From NCBI RefSeq assembly GCF_002217395.1, contig NZ_MUHD01000005.1, forward strand, positions 1 to 64,000: a stretch of 64,000 bases of DNA, written 5' to 3'. The notes under the pieces were generated by a model, which saw nothing but the letters and a program-made list of their open reading frames with translations, had not been told where the DNA came from and did no database searches. Numbering within the stretch: position 1 is the stretch's first letter; every line of letters starts with the position of its first letter. The position numbers and the translations under genes are program-made. Source of the stretch: Flavobacterium plurextorum. Lineage in GTDB: Bacteria > Bacteroidota > Bacteroidia > Flavobacteriales > Flavobacteriaceae. This document shows positions 32,758-40,694 of this stretch, piece after piece.

Positions 32758-33126
32758 TTATTTTTCTTCTTTTGGAGTTTCGATCATAGCTAGTATCTCG
32801 CGTAATTCATCAGCAGAGATTTTTTCTTCTTTGGCAAAAAACGAAACCATATTTTTATAGGAACTGTTGAAATAGTTGTCAATTGCCGTTTTCATATATT
32901 TCTTGCTGTAGGCTTCAAGAGTTACAGCAGGATAATATTGATGTGTGTTTCCAAATGCATTATGCGCTACAAAACCTTTTTCCTCCAGATTTCGAACTAT
33001 TGTCGAAAGTGTATTGTAATGCGGTTGATCTTCAGTGATTTCTGCCTGAATCTCTTTTACAAAAGCTTTTTTCAACTTCCATAAAATTTGCATTATCTCT
33101 TCTTCTTTGTTGGTTAACTTTTGCAT
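32758..33126 (-). CDS. BlaI/MecI-family repressor, copy 1
   Basis: 122 aa. First gene of the minus-strand operon. N-terminal winged helix (TNKEEEIMQILWKLKKAFVKEIQAEITEDQ..HYNTLSTIVRNLEEKGFVAHNAFG) and C-terminal dimer helix pair (YSKKYMKTAIDNYFNSSYKNMVSFFAKEEKISADELREILAMIE). BlaI repressors are inactivated by their M56 partners. The candidate operator dyads overlap the promoter just upstream (33144-33197). The M56 copy 1 gene starts 5 bases after its stop. The four-gene order BlaI-M56-BlaI-M56 implies a duplicated module. Confidence 0.94.
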   Translation of the reverse strand: MQKLTNKEEEIMQILWKLKKAFVKEIQAEITEDQPHYNTLSTIVRNLEEKGFVAHNAFGNTHQYYPAVTLEAYSKKYMKTAIDNYFNSSYKNMVSFFAKEEKISADELREILAMIETPKEEK

Positions 33127-33143
33127 GTTTTCTAATTTTAATT

Positions 33144-33174
33144 CAAACCTACAACTATTTTTCTAGTTATGCAA
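33144..33174 (-). promoter_or_regulatory. Promoter of the BlaI/M56 operon
   Basis: On the minus strand, TTG (33174-33172) and TAGGTTTG (33151-33144) are 20 bases apart, a good Bacteroidota promoter. Transcription would start about 10 bases before the ATG at 33126, giving a very short leader. Confidence 0.6.
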
Positions 33175-33197
33175 CTATAAAATTAGTTATTTAACTA
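33153..33197. promoter_or_regulatory. Candidate BlaI operator array (20-bp phase)
   Basis: Two 14-bp dyads, TAGTTATGCAACTA (33164-33177) and TAGTTATTTAACTA (33184-33197), lie exactly 20 bp apart and share 12 of 14 bases. A third AACTA half-site lies at 33153-33157 in the same phase. The first dyad covers the -33 TTG and the half-site lies in the spacer. This is what BlaI autorepression would need, but binding is not shown. Confidence 0.6.
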
Positions 33198-33292
33198 AAA
33201 AACACGTTTATTGAGAATAAAAGGCACAGAAAAGTTATTCAAGTTCAAAGTTAATGAATTGAATTTTAATGGTTTAATTTTGAATAGAGGAT

Positions 33293-34510
33293 TTATTTGT
33301 TTTTCTCTTGCAGTAAAGCTTTTTTAATCCAAAGGCAGCAAAGAGTTGCAATTATTCCGATACAAGCCATAAATAACCAATTTATTTGATAGCCAAAATC
33401 AGAGATAATTTCAAACCCAACTTTAGAACTTACAATATGTGCGAGACTAAAACTCATCGTGTAAAGCGCCATATAACGTCCTTCCTGACCGCGGGGAGCA
33501 CGGCTCAATGCAAATGCATTTGAGAACGGAAAGGTTAAGATTTCTCCAATCGAAATACAGATCATGCTGATTACTAACATTCCTGCCCAAAAATTAATTA
33601 GTAAAAGAAAGAAGCTCGAAGCCATTACAAAGGATCCTAGAATTATTATTTTAATTTTAGCAAATCCTCGTCTTTCCATAAAACCAACCGTCGGCATTTC
33701 TAAAGCAAAAATCAAAAGTCCGTTTAAAGTCATTAAAAGACCTGTTTGAAGTTCGCTTAACCCAAATTTTTCGTTATGATATAATGGAAGCGTTGTAAAA
33801 AGCTGAAAGAAAATCATAGCGGTTATGAAGCTCACAAATAAGAAAACCCAAAATATTCCATCATGAAAAACAGATTTCACTTCAGCGGCACTTTCGGTTT
33901 TATCACCATGATCGACTTTTTTCTTTTCCTTAACTAATAATGCAAAAATTAGAATAGAAATAATACAAGAAGCACCATCAACCCAAAATAATCCAGAATA
34001 ACCCATTCCCATAATTATTAAACCGCCAAGTGCAGGTCCGGCTGCAAAACCTAAATTTACAGCAAGACGAACCAGTGTTAATGCACGGGTTCTATTTTCC
34101 GGTTTTGCATATGCTCCAAGAGATACAAACATTGCTGGTCGAAACATGTCGGCAATAGTCATTAAAACAAACATTGCAATACACAAACCCCAGAAAGTGG
34201 TAACAAATTGTACTAGAAACATTGAAATTCCTGTAGTAAATAAACTAAAAATCATGATTTTATAAAAACCAATTTTATCAGATAATTTACCGCCCAGCCA
34301 AGAACCAAGCATTGAGCCTAAACCAAATGCTACCATAATCCAGCCAACTTGATTATACGTAAAATGAAGATCTTCTTTTAAATATTTAGACAAAAAAGGA
34401 AGTACCATTGTTCCGGCACGATTGATAAAAGTGATAATTGTAAGTATCCAGATTTCTCTAGAAAATCCTTTAAAATTGTTTATATAATGACTAAAAGCAG
34501 TTTTGAGCAT
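33293..34510 (-). CDS. MFS transporter (drug-efflux type)
   Basis: 405 aa from ATG 34510 with 12 predicted membrane helices. The loop after helix 2 reads GSWLGGKLSDKIGFYKIMIFS, the MFS signature G-x-x-x-D-x-x-G-x-x; helix 1 begins REIWILTIITFINRAGTMVLPFL; PENRTRALTLVRLAVNLGFAAGPALGG matches the TM5 'motif C'-like region of antiporters. Likely an exporter of small molecules; the substrate cannot be read. A start 8 codons earlier is possible but adds a weak lead. It is divergent from the DUF1684 gene with 98 bases between starts. Confidence 0.87.
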   Translation of the reverse strand: MLKTAFSHYINNFKGFSREIWILTIITFINRAGTMVLPFLSKYLKEDLHFTYNQVGWIMVAFGLGSMLGSWLGGKLSDKIGFYKIMIFSLFTTGISMFLVQFVTTFWGLCIAMFVLMTIADMFRPAMFVSLGAYAKPENRTRALTLVRLAVNLGFAAGPALGGLIIMGMGYSGLFWVDGASCIISILIFALLVKEKKKVDHGDKTESAAEVKSVFHDGIFWVFLFVSFITAMIFFQLFTTLPLYHNEKFGLSELQTGLLMTLNGLLIFALEMPTVGFMERRGFAKIKIIILGSFVMASSFFLLLINFWAGMLVISMICISIGEILTFPFSNAFALSRAPRGQEGRYMALYTMSFSLAHIVSSKVGFEIISDFGYQINWLFMACIGIIATLCCLWIKKALLQEKNK

Positions 34511-34562
34511 TGCGATGATTAAAATTTGCAACAAAGTTAGAAAACTTTGTCATGTTCTGCCG

Positions 34563-34593
34563 TTGTCATTTTGTTACTTTTAAACTATTTTTG
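34563..34593 (+). promoter_or_regulatory. Promoter of the DUF1684-tatD pair
   Basis: TTG at 34563-34565, 20 bases, TATTTTTG at 34586-34593: a good Bacteroidota promoter ending 15 bases before the ATG at 34609. Confidence 0.6.
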
Positions 34594-34608
34594 CACTAAA
34601 TTTCTACG

Positions 34609-35208
34609 ATGAAAAACTACATTATCCTATGTTTGCTTTTAACTTTTAGTTTTGGCTTCAGCCAAAAGAAATTTAAAAGTGTTGATGCCGAAAAATTTCA
34701 AAAGCAAATAAACTCAGAATATGCTGATGCTAAGACAAGTCCGTTGATGGAGGAAGATTTAAAAACTTTTAAAACACTGGATTTTTATCCCATTAATGAA
34801 AAGTATTTTGTTAATGCAAGATTCGAAAAAGCAGAGAATGAAAAGGTTTTTGAAATGAAAACTACTGGAACAAGAACGCCAAAATATGTAAAATACGGAA
34901 CTATTTATTTTACGATTGACGGTGTCGAAATGCAGTTGAATGTGTATAGAAACATTGAACTGTCTAAACAAGAAAAATATAAAGATCATTTGTTTCTTCC
35001 TTTTTCAGATTTAACCTGCGGAAAAGAAAGTTACATAGGCGGAAGATATATTGATTTAAAAATTCCAAAAGGAAATACAATTGCAATCGATTTTAATCAA
35101 GCTTACAATCCGTATTGTGCATACAACCATAAGTATTCCTGCCCAATTGTTCCTTTAGAAAATGATTTAAAAATAGAAATTAAAGCAGGTGTAAAAACGT
35201 TTCATTAA
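34609..35208 (+). CDS. Exported DUF1684 family protein
   Basis: 199 aa. Signal peptide MKNYIILCLLLTFSFGFSQ. DUF1684 marks are clear: LKTFKTLDFYPIN early on, then HLFLPFSDLTCGKESYIGGRYIDL, and NPYCAYNHKYSCPIVPLENDLKIEIKAG (invariant Y-N-P-x-C-A-Y, S-C-P-x-x-P-x-E-N). Some DUF1684 proteins have been proposed to bind or process a ligand, but no reaction is assigned. Periplasmic by its signal peptide. The stop codon shares one base with the next gene start (TAATG), so translation is coupled with the TatD gene. Confidence 0.85.
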   Translation: MKNYIILCLLLTFSFGFSQKKFKSVDAEKFQKQINSEYADAKTSPLMEEDLKTFKTLDFYPINEKYFVNARFEKAENEKVFEMKTTGTRTPKYVKYGTIYFTIDGVEMQLNVYRNIELSKQEKYKDHLFLPFSDLTCGKESYIGGRYIDLKIPKGNTIAIDFNQAYNPYCAYNHKYSCPIVPLENDLKIEIKAGVKTFH

Positions 35209-35858
35209 TGGACTTTTTTAATTTTCATACACATCAATTTACTAATCAATCTGATATTCTAGAATTGGTTAATCAGTATCCGCAGGATTTTGATGCATCG
35301 ATTCCGTATTATTCAATTGGAATTCATCCTTGGTATATTAAGGAAGATCGTTTAGAAGATGATTTGAAAATTATTGAAGAAAAACTGCAGACCAAAAACT
35401 GTTTAGCACTTGGAGAATGTGGTTTAGATAAACGTGTTGAAATTCCGCTTGAACTTCAAATTCAGGTTTTCGAAAAACAATTGGCTTTAGCCGAAAAGTA
35501 CAGGAAACCAGTTGTTATTCATTGCGTTGCGGCGTTTCAGGAAATTATTGCAATCAAAAAGAGAATGAAAATTTCGGTTCCAATGATTATTCACGGTTTT
35601 TCTAAAAACAGTCAAGTTGCAGAACAGCTTATCGCAGCTGGATTTTACATTTCGTTTGGGAAATATTTGCTGCAGAATCCGAATTTGAAAGAGGTCTTTC
35701 AAAAAATTCCTAACGATCGATTTTTTTTAGAGACAGATACAATCGATGAAAGTATTCAGCAGGTTTACAATTTGGCAGCAGCATATAAAAACAGTACAGT
35801 TAAAGAACTACAAGAAATTATTACAAGAAATTATGAAAGAGTTTTTGGTGAGAAGTAA
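35208..35858 (+). CDS. TatD-family metal-dependent hydrolase
   Basis: 216 aa, slightly short for TatD DNases (about 260). Amidohydrolase-like TIM barrel with metal ligands His7 and His9 (FNFHTHQF), Glu in LGECGLDK, and the later HCVAAF, IIHGFSK and FLETDTIDE motifs. TatD enzymes act as Mg-dependent 3'-5' exonucleases or deacylases. The start overlaps the DUF1684 stop by one base. The short length reflects small loops, not a missing motif. No signal peptide. Confidence 0.88.
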   Translation: MDFFNFHTHQFTNQSDILELVNQYPQDFDASIPYYSIGIHPWYIKEDRLEDDLKIIEEKLQTKNCLALGECGLDKRVEIPLELQIQVFEKQLALAEKYRKPVVIHCVAAFQEIIAIKKRMKISVPMIIHGFSKNSQVAEQLIAAGFYISFGKYLLQNPNLKEVFQKIPNDRFFLETDTIDESIQQVYNLAAAYKNSTVKELQEIITRNYERVFGEK

Positions 35859-35902
35859 TTAGTAATTAGTGAAAAGTAAATAGTAAAAAGTAAAATGAGT
35901 TT

Positions 35903-35987
35903 GTCACCCTGAGCGAAGTCGAAGGGGCGCTCAAATTGGACTTCGACTTCGCTCAGTCTGACAGGCAGTGAACTTGAAACTTGAAAC
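35903..35987. repeat. Palindromic repeat upstream of tcdA
   Basis: CTGAGCGAAGTCGAAG (35909-35924) and CTTCGACTTCGCTCAG (35941-35956) are perfect 16-bp arms, extended by GTCA/TGAC at the ends, then AACTTGAAACTTGAAAC (35971-35987). GTCAC-CTGAGCGAAGTC and the GTTTCAAG block recur at 26278-26312 (there in the other relative order). A dispersed repeat, with no coding potential. Confidence 0.75.
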
Positions 35988-36024
35988 AAAATTTAAAACA
36001 AACAAAAAGAACAAAAGAAAATAT

Positions 36025-36738
36025 ATGGCAGAGTGGACAGAAAGAGCTGAGCTTTTATTTACAAAAGAAGGATTAGAGAATCTAAAAAATGCAAATGTAC
36101 TGGTAGTAGGTTTAGGCGGAGTAGGATCATTTGCAGCCGAGTTTTTGGCTAGAGCGGGAGTTGGAAATATGACAATTGTAGATGGAGATGTTGTTGATAT
36201 TACTAATATTAACCGACAATTACCTGCTTTGCATTCAACTGTTGGTCAGCCTAAAATTACTATTGTAGGCGATCGTTTAATGGATATTAATCCCGAATTG
36301 AAATTAACTCGTGTTCAAGAGTTTTTGTCGCCGGAGCGCGCTTTTGAAATCGTTTCTCCTGAGTTTGATTATGTTTTGGATTGTATTGACAGTATTACGC
36401 CAAAACTAAATTTGATTATTGCAGCAAAACGTAAAAGAGTAAAAATTATCAGCAGTATGGGAGCAGGAGGAAAGATGCTGGCTTCTAAAGTAAAAGTGGC
36501 TGATATTTCTAAAACTATAAACTGTTATTTCTCAAAAGCAATTCGTAAGAGATTAAAAGCTGTAAAAATCAATAAATTAAAAGTAGTTTTTTCATCTGAA
36601 ATTCAAGATGAAAACAGCTTAAAATTGACAGACGGGAAAAATTTTAAAAAATCATTTTACGGAACTAACAGTTATATGCCTGGTTTGTTTGGACTTCATG
36701 CCGCTGAAACTGTAATTCGTTATTTGCTAAAAAAATAA
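36025..36738 (+). CDS. tcdA: tRNA threonylcarbamoyladenosine dehydratase (ThiF/MoeB-like)
   Basis: 237 aa from ATG 36025. E1-like ATPase that converts t6A37 to cyclic t6A in tRNAs. ATP-binding GxGGVGS: VVGLGGVGSFAAEFLARAGVGNMTIVD; the Asn/Arg set NINRQLPALHSTVGQPK; DCIDSITPKLNLI; ISSMGAGGKM; and the C-terminal YMPGLFGLHAAETVI, typical of TcdA (formerly CsdL/YgdL). An in-frame stretch back to 35968 lies in a dispersed repeat and is rejected; MAEWTERAELLF matches the family start. The region just upstream is that repeat (35903-35987). Confidence 0.93.
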   Translation: MAEWTERAELLFTKEGLENLKNANVLVVGLGGVGSFAAEFLARAGVGNMTIVDGDVVDITNINRQLPALHSTVGQPKITIVGDRLMDINPELKLTRVQEFLSPERAFEIVSPEFDYVLDCIDSITPKLNLIIAAKRKRVKIISSMGAGGKMLASKVKVADISKTINCYFSKAIRKRLKAVKINKLKVVFSSEIQDENSLKLTDGKNFKKSFYGTNSYMPGLFGLHAAETVIRYLLKK

Positions 36739-36803
36739 GAAGCTAAGATTCTAAGTCGCTGAGTTTAAAAGCAGCATTTTTAGAATTGGATCAATTAAAA
36801 AAT

Positions 36804-36833
36804 TGTAGAGACGCACAGCTGTGCGTCTCTACA
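36804..36833. repeat. 30-bp perfect palindrome (GTAGAGACGCAC type)
   Basis: TGTAGAGACGCACAG (36804-36818) is followed with no loop by its exact complement CTGTGCGTCTCTACA (36819-36833). Similar GTAGAGACG...CGTCTCTAC palindromes are widespread in bacterial intergenic regions. It lies between tcdA and the HAD gene and could form a cruciform or a hairpin in either transcript. Confidence 0.85.
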
Positions 36834-36855
36834 GAACCTCAGAACCTAAAAAAAA

Positions 36856-37518
36856 ATGATTAAAACAGTAATTTTTGATATGGACGGTGTAATTGTCGAC
36901 ACAGAACCCGTTCATCGTTATGCGTATTACAAGCAGTTTTCAGAATTAAATATCGAAGTTTCAGAGGAAATGTATACTTCATTTACTGGATTTTCGACTC
37001 GAAATACATTTCAAACATTAAAACAACATTTTCCTTCGATCGCGCATGAAGTTGAAGATTTGATTCAACGAAAAAGAAGTATTTTTAATGATGCTTTTGA
37101 TACAAAGGAAGATTTGTATCTGCTGGAAGGTGTTGAGGATTTAATTAAAGATTTACATGCAAGCGGAATTCAGTTAATTTTAGCTTCTTCGGCATCGAAG
37201 GTTACAATAGAAAGAGTTTTTACTAGATTTAATCTGCACCAGTATTTTTCTCATATTGTGAGTGGTGAAGATTTTCCTCAGTCAAAACCAAATCCTGCTA
37301 TTTTTATACATGCCGCGTCATTATCAATTGCGCCAAAAGAGAATTGTATTATCATTGAAGACAGTACAAATGGTGTAAAAGCAGCTAAAGGAGCAGGGAT
37401 TTTTTGCGTAGGTTATAACAGTCTTCATTCGAACATGCAGGATCTAGATGAAGCGGATTTAATCATTAATAATTTCAACGAATTAAACGCCAAAAAAATA
37501 GCTGATTTTCAATCTTGA
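36856..37518 (+). CDS. HAD hydrolase, beta-phosphoglucomutase/phosphatase-like
   Basis: 220 aa. HAD motif I DMDGVIVDTEP with nucleophile Asp8 and Asp10, motif II LASSASK (Ser), the motif III Lys in the SGEDFPQSKPNPAIF region, and motif IV IIIEDSTNGVKAAKGAG (Asp pair). The helical cap between motifs I and II is the C1 type of beta-phosphoglucomutase and sugar-phosphate phosphatases. The substrate is probably a small phosphorylated metabolite and not further determined. The next gene starts 71 bases downstream. Confidence 0.88.
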   Translation: MIKTVIFDMDGVIVDTEPVHRYAYYKQFSELNIEVSEEMYTSFTGFSTRNTFQTLKQHFPSIAHEVEDLIQRKRSIFNDAFDTKEDLYLLEGVEDLIKDLHASGIQLILASSASKVTIERVFTRFNLHQYFSHIVSGEDFPQSKPNPAIFIHAASLSIAPKENCIIIEDSTNGVKAAKGAGIFCVGYNSLHSNMQDLDEADLIINNFNELNAKKIADFQS

Positions 37519-37536
37519 ATTATGTAAATTTTAACA

Positions 37537-37565
37537 TTTGTTCGGTAATTGAATTTGTAAATTTG
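37537..37565 (+). promoter_or_regulatory. Promoter of the DUF2911 gene
   Basis: TTTG at 37537-37540, 17 bases, TAAATTTG at 37558-37565: both boxes fit the Bacteroidota consensus. Transcription would start about 18 bases before the ATG at 37590. Confidence 0.6.
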
Positions 37566-37589
37566 AACAAACAAAAAAAACTCTTAATA

Positions 37590-38432
37590 ATGAAAAAACT
37601 ACTTATTGCATTAGCTATAATAATGGCTCCTTTTGCGTCTGAAGCACAGGTGAAAACACCGCAAGCGAGTCCAAAAGCTTATATTAAACAAACAGTTGGG
37701 TTAACAGATGTTGAGGTTACATACTCGCGTCCAGGTGCAAGAGGCAGAGCAGTTTTTGGTAATTTAGTTCCGTTTGGAAAATTATGGAGAACAGGAGCAA
37801 ACGAAAATACAATTATTAATTTTAGTGATGATGTTGTAATTGACGGAAAAACTTTGAAAAAAGGGAAATATGCAATTTACACTATTCCTAAAATCGAAAG
37901 CTGGGAAGTTATTTTTTACCTTTCTACAGACAACTGGGGATTGCCAGAAAATTGGAGTGACGCTTATGTAGCATTAAGAACAACAGTAAAAGAAAATGCA
38001 CTGCCAACGCCGGTAGAAACTTTTACAATTGGAATTAATGGTTTAGATCCTAATTTTGGTTACTTAGAAATGGCTTGGGAAAACTCTCACGTTGCTTTAA
38101 AGTTTGAAGTTCCTACTGCAAAAATTGCAACAGCAAGTATCGAAAAAACATTGGCTGGACCAACTTGGAATGACTATTTTGCTGCAGCACAATATTTGTT
38201 TCAATCAAATGGAAACATTGAAACTGCAAGAACTTACATTGATAAAGCTCTTGATATGAGTACTGAAAAACCATATTACGTTTCTAGATTGAAATCATTA
38301 ATTCAGGCAAAACAAGGAGATAAAAAAGGCGCTGTTGAAACGGCTAAAATCTCATTGGCTGCTGCTGAAGCTGCAAACAATCAAGATTATGTAAAAATGA
38401 ACAAAGACAGTATCGCTGAATGGAGCAGATAA
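37590..38432 (+). CDS. Exported DUF2911 domain protein with TPR-like tail
   Basis: 280 aa from ATG 37590. Signal peptide MKKLLIALAIIMAPFASEAQ; then DUF2911 (about 25-170) with SPKAYIKQTVGLTDVEVTYSRPGARGRAVFG, LVPFGKLWRTGANENT and KKGKYAIYTIP motifs. The last ~90 residues form helical pairs (NDYFAAAQYLFQSNGNIETARTYIDKALDMS; ...LIQAKQGDKKGAVETAKISLAAAEAANNQDYV) that look like tetratricopeptide repeats. The frame continues back to 37515, but those codons contain the promoter and no signal peptide. The protein is likely periplasmic; function unknown. Confidence 0.85.
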   Translation: MKKLLIALAIIMAPFASEAQVKTPQASPKAYIKQTVGLTDVEVTYSRPGARGRAVFGNLVPFGKLWRTGANENTIINFSDDVVIDGKTLKKGKYAIYTIPKIESWEVIFYLSTDNWGLPENWSDAYVALRTTVKENALPTPVETFTIGINGLDPNFGYLEMAWENSHVALKFEVPTAKIATASIEKTLAGPTWNDYFAAAQYLFQSNGNIETARTYIDKALDMSTEKPYYVSRLKSLIQAKQGDKKGAVETAKISLAAAEAANNQDYVKMNKDSIAEWSR

Positions 38433-38450
38433 TATCTTTTAAATTTTAAT

Positions 38451-38493
38451 AAAAAAATCCAAATTTCTAGAATCTTGAAATTTGGATTTTTTT
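38451..38493. terminator. Strong bidirectional terminator
   Basis: AAAAAAATCCAAATTTC (38451-38467) and its exact complement (38477-38493), loop TAGAATCTT. It lies between two convergent genes and has A and T runs on either side, so it can stop both. Confidence 0.9.
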
Positions 38494-38526
38494 TTTTAAC
38501 TCTTTCCCTAATAAATATAATGCTGA

Positions 38527-39294
38527 TTACTTTTTAGGCATTTCATCTTCCGGCAGAATAATTTTATTGAGCTCAGCATCTTTTTCAGCTCTTTTTTGAG
38601 CAGCTTTTCCTTTTCCAATAGGCAAACCTGCAGTTACATATAAAGATCTGTTGTATACATTTGGACCGTCGCCTTTCATTACAGGAACCAAACCATAATA
38701 ATATTGAACCGTTAAATTCAAGCCATTTCCAACATTCATATGATAACCGGCTCCTAAAGCAAGTCCCGCATCAATAACACGAATTTGATCCCTGATATTC
38801 TTTTTGTAAACTACATCGTCTTTATTTACCTCTTTCGAAAACTGATCAAAAGCTTTAGCTAACAATCCCAATTGCGGTCCTGTTTTTAGATAAATTCTAT
38901 TTTTAAATTGGTATTTAATCAAAATAGGAACATTAAAATATCGAATCTCGCGATTTACAGTTCCGCCCGCAAAAGTATTATCTAAATTTACATCGTCTAG
39001 AGAATACAGCGGAATATGTCGCGCTCCCATTGGCGATTTTACAATTACACCAGTATTAATCATCCAAGCAGGATTTTGTTTTGATCGTAAATCAAAGTAA
39101 AAACCTAGATTAAATCCAGGATTACTTCCAGAACTATCCAGATTAGAAATCGTCGAAAAATTCATACCGCCTTCTAAACCAAACTCTAAAAAAGGAGAAT
39201 TTAACTTGTCACCAAAAATTAAGGAAATCAACACCTGGGATTTCGCTTGTGACATACTTAATAATGCAGCAAGCAAGAGCAAACCTTTTTTCAT
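38527..39294 (-). CDS. Outer-membrane beta-barrel protein (PorT-like)
   Basis: 255 aa from ATG 39294. Signal peptide MKKGLLLLAALLSMSQAKSQ, then an eight-strand-type barrel (PF13568-like): EFGLEGGMNFSTISN, GFNLGFYFDLR, WMINTGVIVKS, FNVPILIKYQF, IYLKTGPQLGLLAKA, IDAGLALGAGYHM, LNLTVQYYYGL, SLYVTAGLPIG. A charged tail follows (KAAQKRAEKDAELNK). An upstream in-frame start at 39315 would add seven residues and is less likely. It starts 10 bases after the previous gene in the same operon. PorT itself belongs to type IX secretion, but this is only a family-level likeness. Confidence 0.75.
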   Translation of the reverse strand: MKKGLLLLAALLSMSQAKSQVLISLIFGDKLNSPFLEFGLEGGMNFSTISNLDSSGSNPGFNLGFYFDLRSKQNPAWMINTGVIVKSPMGARHIPLYSLDDVNLDNTFAGGTVNREIRYFNVPILIKYQFKNRIYLKTGPQLGLLAKAFDQFSKEVNKDDVVYKKNIRDQIRVIDAGLALGAGYHMNVGNGLNLTVQYYYGLVPVMKGDGPNVYNRSLYVTAGLPIGKGKAAQKRAEKDAELNKIILPEDEMPKK

Positions 39295-39304
39295 ACAGCT
39301 GGTT

Positions 39305-40426
39305 TTAAAGTCCAAAACGATATTGAAGTCCTCCTAAAACCTGAGTACGACTTCCTAAAAATCCGCATTCTGCTCTAAACATAATGTGTTTGTTATATTG
39401 AAATTGAGTTCCAATAATAAAATTCCACATATCTTTTGGAGCTTTTTGCAAAGAATATTGAACAGAAGAGTTGTCTGCAGTACTCAAAGCACCATCAAGA
39501 GTAGTTAAAAAAGTACCAGCTCTTTCTAATGCTCTAGTTGCTGTATTGTGCTTAGCCGCATTTATAGGATTCGCTTGTTGCGCAGGAGTTAAACCATTCC
39601 ACCAGTTATCCACTTTTGTTTGATTCTCGGCTACTTTTTCTAAACCGCTGTCCACTTTTCCTTGTGCAGTAGTTAAATCAAAAATATCAGACAATGCAAT
39701 ATTTCCGTTCGTATCACCGGCAATGTGCACTCTGAAACCACCTACCCATAAAGCAATATTTTGATCTTGTTTATGAAATTTAAATGTTTTACCCAATCTA
39801 GGTCCAAAAACATAAGAAAAAGCAGGTTTATCTAAAGAGCTGATATCAGTCCAAGCCATATTCATGTCCAGTGCGAGCCAGCCGCCGCCAATACCAATTG
39901 TTGGAGTCATACCAAAACCAAAAGTTGTAGCATTAAAATTGGCTTTAGTGCTGAAAGAAGCAACTTGTGACCAATTATTATCCGCATCTGGAATCCATAT
40001 CCCAGCATTAATTTTTGTGGCAGTATTTGCTTTACCAAAAATTCCATAGATATTTAAAAAAGGTAATAACCAGATGTCAGGTCGTATTGTAAGAGCTCCG
40101 GCTTCGACTGAAGATTTGTCAAAACGTACAATTTCATCTAAGTTGTATTGCGGACCATTATTGAAACCAACATTCAAATCACTAATATCGATTTGAGAAT
40201 CCTGCCAAAAATAATTTACTGATAACCCTGCAGAATAAGGAAGCTTGTATCCTTTTTGAGCTACTTTCTCACCCCAAATAGGAAGAGCGTATGGGTATTC
40301 TTCTATTTTAAGACTGTCTTTTAATTGTTGATTTTTTTGTCCTACGATTTTATCGGTATAAACCTGACCGAAAATTTGTACACTAAAGAATAGTAAAAAG
40401 GCTGATATTACTGTATTGCATTTCAT
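39305..40426 (-). CDS. Exported outer-membrane protein of unknown function
   Basis: 373 aa. Signal peptide MKCNTVISAFLLFFSVQIFGQ. The mature part has alternating aromatic/polar strands typical of a barrel (SAGLSVNYFWQDSQIDI, DIWLLPFLNIYGIFGK, TFGFGMTPTIGIGGGWLALDMNMAW, FSYVFGPRLGKTF, IALWVGGFRVHI, WNFIIGTQFQYNKHIMFRAECGFLG, GGLQYRFGL), ending in an aromatic residue followed by Gly-Leu. A helical insertion (about 255-310) interrupts the strands. I do not recognise the family beyond this. It is first of two minus-strand genes; the next follows after 10 bases. Confidence 0.7.
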   Translation of the reverse strand: MKCNTVISAFLLFFSVQIFGQVYTDKIVGQKNQQLKDSLKIEEYPYALPIWGEKVAQKGYKLPYSAGLSVNYFWQDSQIDISDLNVGFNNGPQYNLDEIVRFDKSSVEAGALTIRPDIWLLPFLNIYGIFGKANTATKINAGIWIPDADNNWSQVASFSTKANFNATTFGFGMTPTIGIGGGWLALDMNMAWTDISSLDKPAFSYVFGPRLGKTFKFHKQDQNIALWVGGFRVHIAGDTNGNIALSDIFDLTTAQGKVDSGLEKVAENQTKVDNWWNGLTPAQQANPINAAKHNTATRALERAGTFLTTLDGALSTADNSSVQYSLQKAPKDMWNFIIGTQFQYNKHIMFRAECGFLGSRTQVLGGLQYRFGL

Positions 40427-40694
40427 TGATTGTGGTATTTGTTAATTAATAAAACTGCGCAAAATAAAATAGAACTAATGTATTCTTAAACTGATAGGTA
40501 TGTACGATTCTGTTTTTTAGATATATAGGATATAAAAGGTTGAAATTTTGGATGTATAATATTATGTTAATTATTGTTAAAGTTAAATAAATTTTCTTTT
40601 GACTTGTACTATTTTTTTTAGAAAATGTAATTAAAAAGTGACATAGTAAAATAATTTGTTTCAACTAAAGAGATAAAGTATTATTTTTACAGTC
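40427..40694. other. Divergent intergenic region, AT-rich
   Basis: 268 bases between divergent genes. It is very AT-rich; I see no RNA gene or clear palindrome. A TATTATTTTTAC stretch 15 bases before the small Cys/His protein gene may be its weak -7 element. Confidence 0.35.

Noticed and set aside
29012..33126. Beta-lactam resistance locus reading of BlaI/BlaR1
   Set aside because: The BlaR1-like proteins have no penicillin-binding sensor domain and no beta-lactamase gene is present; the signal is unknown.
40446..40664. 72-codon minus-strand frame in the divergent gap
   Set aside because: Composition is that of random AT-rich DNA (Ile, Phe, Asn, Tyr), with no start context or known motif.
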